From: Alphaproteobacteria bacterium UBA1254
GTDB taxonomy: Bacteria > Pseudomonadota > Alphaproteobacteria > RF32 > CAG-239
Length of the DNA: 14,721 nucleotides
NCBI GenBank assembly: GCA_002308495.1
Contig: DBVW01000008.1
Location: 1 to 14,721, forward strand
Direction of reading: 5' to 3'
Shown: piece by piece, positions 13,213 to 14,721 of the stretch
How the letters are laid out: every line of letters starts with the position of its first letter
How positions within the stretch are numbered: position 1 is the stretch's first letter
The notes under the pieces: generated by a model
Seen by the model: only the letters and a program-made list of their open reading frames with translations
What the model was told of the DNA's origin: nothing
Database searches by the model: none
Translations under genes and position numbers: made by a program

Positions 13213-13312
13213 ATTTCAAAATTTTTTGTTACAAAAATCTTGAAATTTGAAAGAAATGTCATTGTAACAGGAATTTGATTGAAGGATAAAACCATGAATA
13301 TGAGAAATATTG
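13182..13312 (+). repeat. Duplicated terminator-promoter-typA-leader unit, copy 1
   Basis: Matches 14561-14693 along its whole length with scattered differences. The same elements appear in the same order: terminator hairpin, AT-rich gap, AATCTTGAAATTTGAAA, GAATTTGATT, AAGGA(T/C)AAAAC, ATGA(A/G)TATGAGAAATATTG. Similarity stops abruptly after the sixth typA codon. The two copies bracket the substrate-binding-protein gene. Confidence 0.85.
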
Positions 13313-13386
13313 TTTTTTGTGAAAATTCTAATTTTGTCGGTATCAAAAGTTTTCACAAGAACGAAATGAGTGGTTGTGTTTTATGA
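13294..13386 (+). pseudogene. 30-codon ORF beginning as typA: truncated copy or leader ORF
   Basis: Starts MNMRNIV, matching the MSMRNIA start of typA at 14675 in both protein and DNA and with the same AAGGAT-type ribosome site. After codon 6 the sequence is unrelated (CENSNFVG and so on) and ends at a TGA after 30 codons. Most simply it is the stump left by a partial duplication of the typA 5' end. As it keeps a ribosome site and a start, it may still be translated as a short leader peptide ahead of the substrate-binding-protein gene. Confidence 0.55.
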
Positions 13387-13402
13387 AATAATCTGGTACA
13401 TT
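13374..13402 (+). promoter_or_regulatory. Candidate promoter of the substrate-binding-protein gene
   Basis: TTGTGT (13374-13379), 17-base spacer, TACATT (13397-13402). A plausible sigma70 match, 28 bases before the start codon. The duplicated typA promoter region further upstream may also drive the gene. Confidence 0.5.
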
Positions 13403-13430
13403 CTAAAGAACAAACGAAAGGACCAAGAAA

Positions 13431-14540
13431 ATGAAGGTGTTATTTAAAACTGCTGCCATAGTTTTAGGATTTGCAATTATTTTTGGGCTTATTTATGTAA
13501 ATCAATCTAAAGTAGAAAAGAAGAACAACGGAAAAAAGACCATTAAAATTGCTTTCTTGTACCCGTTAACAGGAAATGCCGCCTTTGTCGGTAAATCTGC
13601 ACAAAAAGCCGTAGACTTTTTTTGGATAAAAAATGACAAAGACAAAATGAAATACAATTATGAAATAATATGGGAAGATTCCAAAGCGGAAGCATCTCAA
13701 GGTGTTTCCGGAGCACTAAGGCTAATGACTTATGATAAAGTTGATTTGATTATCAGCACATTTTCCAGTGTTTCCAGTGCTGTTTCTCCAATCACGGCAG
13801 AAAAAAAAGTAGCTCATTTATCTTTTGCGCAAGATAAAGCGATTTCTAAAGGCTTTTATAATTATCGTGTTGTAACATCAACGGAAAAGACGGGAGCAAA
13901 GACAGCGGAACTTTTGGATAAAAAAGGTTATCATAACATAGTCAGCATTGTATTAAACGCTGCCGGTACAGTATCTCTATACAGTGGTTTTGAAAACATA
14001 GCAAAACAAGATTCAAAATTCAACGTTGAAACATATTATATTAATCCGAATGAACGCGATTTTCGAATTTTAATTGAAAAGATTAAACATCAAAATCCGG
14101 AAGCAATTTTATTGGTAACACAGTCGCCGGATACAGATAATTTGTTACGCCAATTTAAGGAGCAGGAATTGGACATCCCCGTTTTGGCAATACAATCTTT
14201 CAACTTATTACAAGATAAAACACTTGCCGAAGGGAATTGGTATGTGGACGTTGCCCATGCATCAAATGATTTTTATAATGATTACAGTGCATATACAGGA
14301 GATAAGACGACAAATTGGGCAGAAAACGTTTATACCACATTGTGGGTTGCAATCCATAACTATGAAACCATTCCGACGCAAAATCGTCCGACGCCGGAAG
14401 ATTTTATCAACAATTTGAAATCTTCTGATGGACTGGATTCTCCTTTAGGGAAGTTAACCTTTGATAAAGAAAATCAAAACATAGATAGTGAGGCAAATAT
14501 TTTGCGTATTCTGGATGGAAAAGCCGTAAAACAGGAATAG
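13431..14540 (+). CDS. Type I periplasmic substrate-binding protein (branched-chain amino acid ABC type)
   Basis: 369 residues. The N-terminus (MKVLFKTAAIVLGFAIIFGL) is a signal peptide or uncleaved anchor; no lipobox Cys is present. The mature part reads as a two-lobed Peripla_BP_6 / LivJ-like protein: IKIAFLYPLTGNAAFVGKSA with the PLTG ligand-loop region, then FFWIKND, YEIIWEDSKAEASQGVSGAL, LIISTFSSVSSAVSPITAEK, and ARRLxFK-like C-terminal lobe features such as SSDGLDSPLGKLTFDKEN. Such proteins capture amino acids, amides or related ligands for an ABC importer. No permease or ATPase gene is next to it, so it is an orphan here; it could feed a distant importer or act as a sensor. AAAGGACC lies before the ATG. 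It sits between two copies of the typA leader unit, suggesting late insertion. Confidence 0.88.
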   Translation: MKVLFKTAAIVLGFAIIFGLIYVNQSKVEKKNNGKKTIKIAFLYPLTGNAAFVGKSAQKAVDFFWIKNDKDKMKYNYEIIWEDSKAEASQGVSGALRLMTYDKVDLIISTFSSVSSAVSPITAEKKVAHLSFAQDKAISKGFYNYRVVTSTEKTGAKTAELLDKKGYHNIVSIVLNAAGTVSLYSGFENIAKQDSKFNVETYYINPNERDFRILIEKIKHQNPEAILLVTQSPDTDNLLRQFKEQELDIPVLAIQSFNLLQDKTLAEGNWYVDVAHASNDFYNDYSAYTGDKTTNWAENVYTTLWVAIHNYETIPTQNRPTPEDFINNLKSSDGLDSPLGKLTFDKENQNIDSEANILRILDGKAVKQE

Positions 14541-14560
14541 TGAAAATAATTTTAAAACCT

Positions 14561-14592
14561 AAAAAAGGTGCTGCGGGTCAGCACCTTTTTTT
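14561..14592 (+). terminator. Intrinsic terminator after the substrate-binding-protein gene
   Basis: GGTGCTG (14567-14573), loop CGGGT, CAGCACC (14579-14585), A-run before and T-run after. It corresponds to the terminator at 13181; G-C/A-T changes occur on both stem arms (CCG/CGG versus CTG/CAG), which preserves pairing. Confidence 0.92.
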
Positions 14593-14617
14593 GAGCTCAT
14601 TTTTATTTAAAAAAATC

Positions 14618-14645
14618 TTGAAATTTGAAAAAAAAGCGCTATTGT
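14618..14645 (+). promoter_or_regulatory. Candidate typA promoter
   Basis: TTGAAA (14618-14623), 16-base spacer, TATTGT (14640-14645). The -35 and flanking bases are kept in the upstream copy (13240-13245), but the -10 area differs by a 2-base gap and substitutions, so this assignment is tentative. Confidence 0.4.
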
Positions 14646-14674
14646 GATGCGAATTTGATTAAAGGACAAAACAG

Positions 14675-14721
14675 ATGAGTATGAGAAATATTGCGATTAT
14701 CGCCCACGTTGACCACGGCAA
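14675..14721 (+). CDS. typA: Ribosome-associated translational GTPase TypA/BipA, 5' end only
   Basis: Only 15 codons plus 2 bases are in the window: MSMRNIAIIAHVDHG, the start of the G1 P-loop of translational GTPases. RNIAIIAHVDHG fits TypA/BipA, a ribosome-binding GTPase involved in 50S assembly and stress response. LepA usually reads RNFSIIAHIDHG, and EF-Tu and EF-G differ more. AAAGGAC precedes the ATG with 8 bases spacing. The gene is cut by the window end. Confidence 0.85.
   Translation, partial: MSMRNIAIIAHVDHG

Larger units (their letters stand above)
14561..14693 (+). repeat. Duplicated terminator-promoter-typA-leader unit, copy 2
   Basis: Downstream copy of 13182-13312, leading into the intact typA reading frame. 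This is probably the ancestral location of the promoter and leader part, as it is joined to a full G1 motif. Confidence 0.85.

Noticed and set aside
14675..14721. LepA instead of TypA for the last gene
   Set aside because: LepA normally reads RNFSIIAHIDHG; RNIAIIAHVDHG fits TypA, although only 15 codons are visible.

Overview
The window looks like a chromosomal segment of an AT-rich alphaproteobacterium, probably an uncultured host-associated lineage. The clearest taxonomic signals are the Ffh G4 motif TRVDG with an alphaproteobacterial-type M domain, and the S9 core running from YATGRRKDAVARVW to KARRSYQFSKR. Most genes use TTA/TTG/AAA-rich codons and AAAGGA-type ribosome binding sites. Every gene I can support lies on the + strand.

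Layout. (1) 1-1990 is the end of a prophage: the 3' part of a tail-fibre/collar gene, then a compact lysis cassette (holin, GH24 endolysin, inner-membrane spanin, overlapping outer-membrane lipoprotein spanin), a doubtful 41-residue ORF and a strong terminator. (2) 2001-4553 has its own promoter and a tandem pair of paralogous cytoplasmic proteins with HExxH zinc-protease-like motifs. They share a 230-bp block that is identical base for base inside otherwise diverged genes, the mark of recent gene conversion. (3) 4563-8288 is the housekeeping operon ffh-rpsP-rimM-trmD-rplS, with a promoter, a folded leader, a TTG start for ffh and a strong terminator. (4) 8371-10972 is an accessory stretch: a LicD/fukutin-like phosphotransferase overlapping an IspD/TarI-like cytidylyltransferase, then two small membrane-anchored unknown proteins. 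(5) 11049-11917 is a pair of diverged paralogous unknown genes with GC-richer codon use and no visible Shine-Dalgarno sequence, so probably acquired. (6) 12003-13212 is rplM-rpsI, with an unusually long, histone-H1-like N-terminal extension on S9. (7) 13182-14721 holds a branched-chain-amino-acid-type substrate-binding protein sitting between two copies of the same 130-bp unit (terminator, promoter region, ribosome binding site, first codons of typA). The second copy leads into the real typA, cut by the window end.

How the genes work together. Operons 3 and 6 and typA serve protein synthesis and targeting. The phage cassette would carry out four-component lysis (membrane hole, peptidoglycan cleavage, envelope fusion). 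The LicD/cytidylyltransferase pair fits a two-step route (CDP-activated alcohol, then phosphodiester transfer to a glycan), the same logic as human CRPPA plus FKTN/FKRP. The zincin pair has no visible partner; its place just behind a phage lysis cassette makes phage cargo a reasonable guess. No tRNA, rRNA, CRISPR array or IS element was recognised, and no gene-free stretch exceeds 300 bases.
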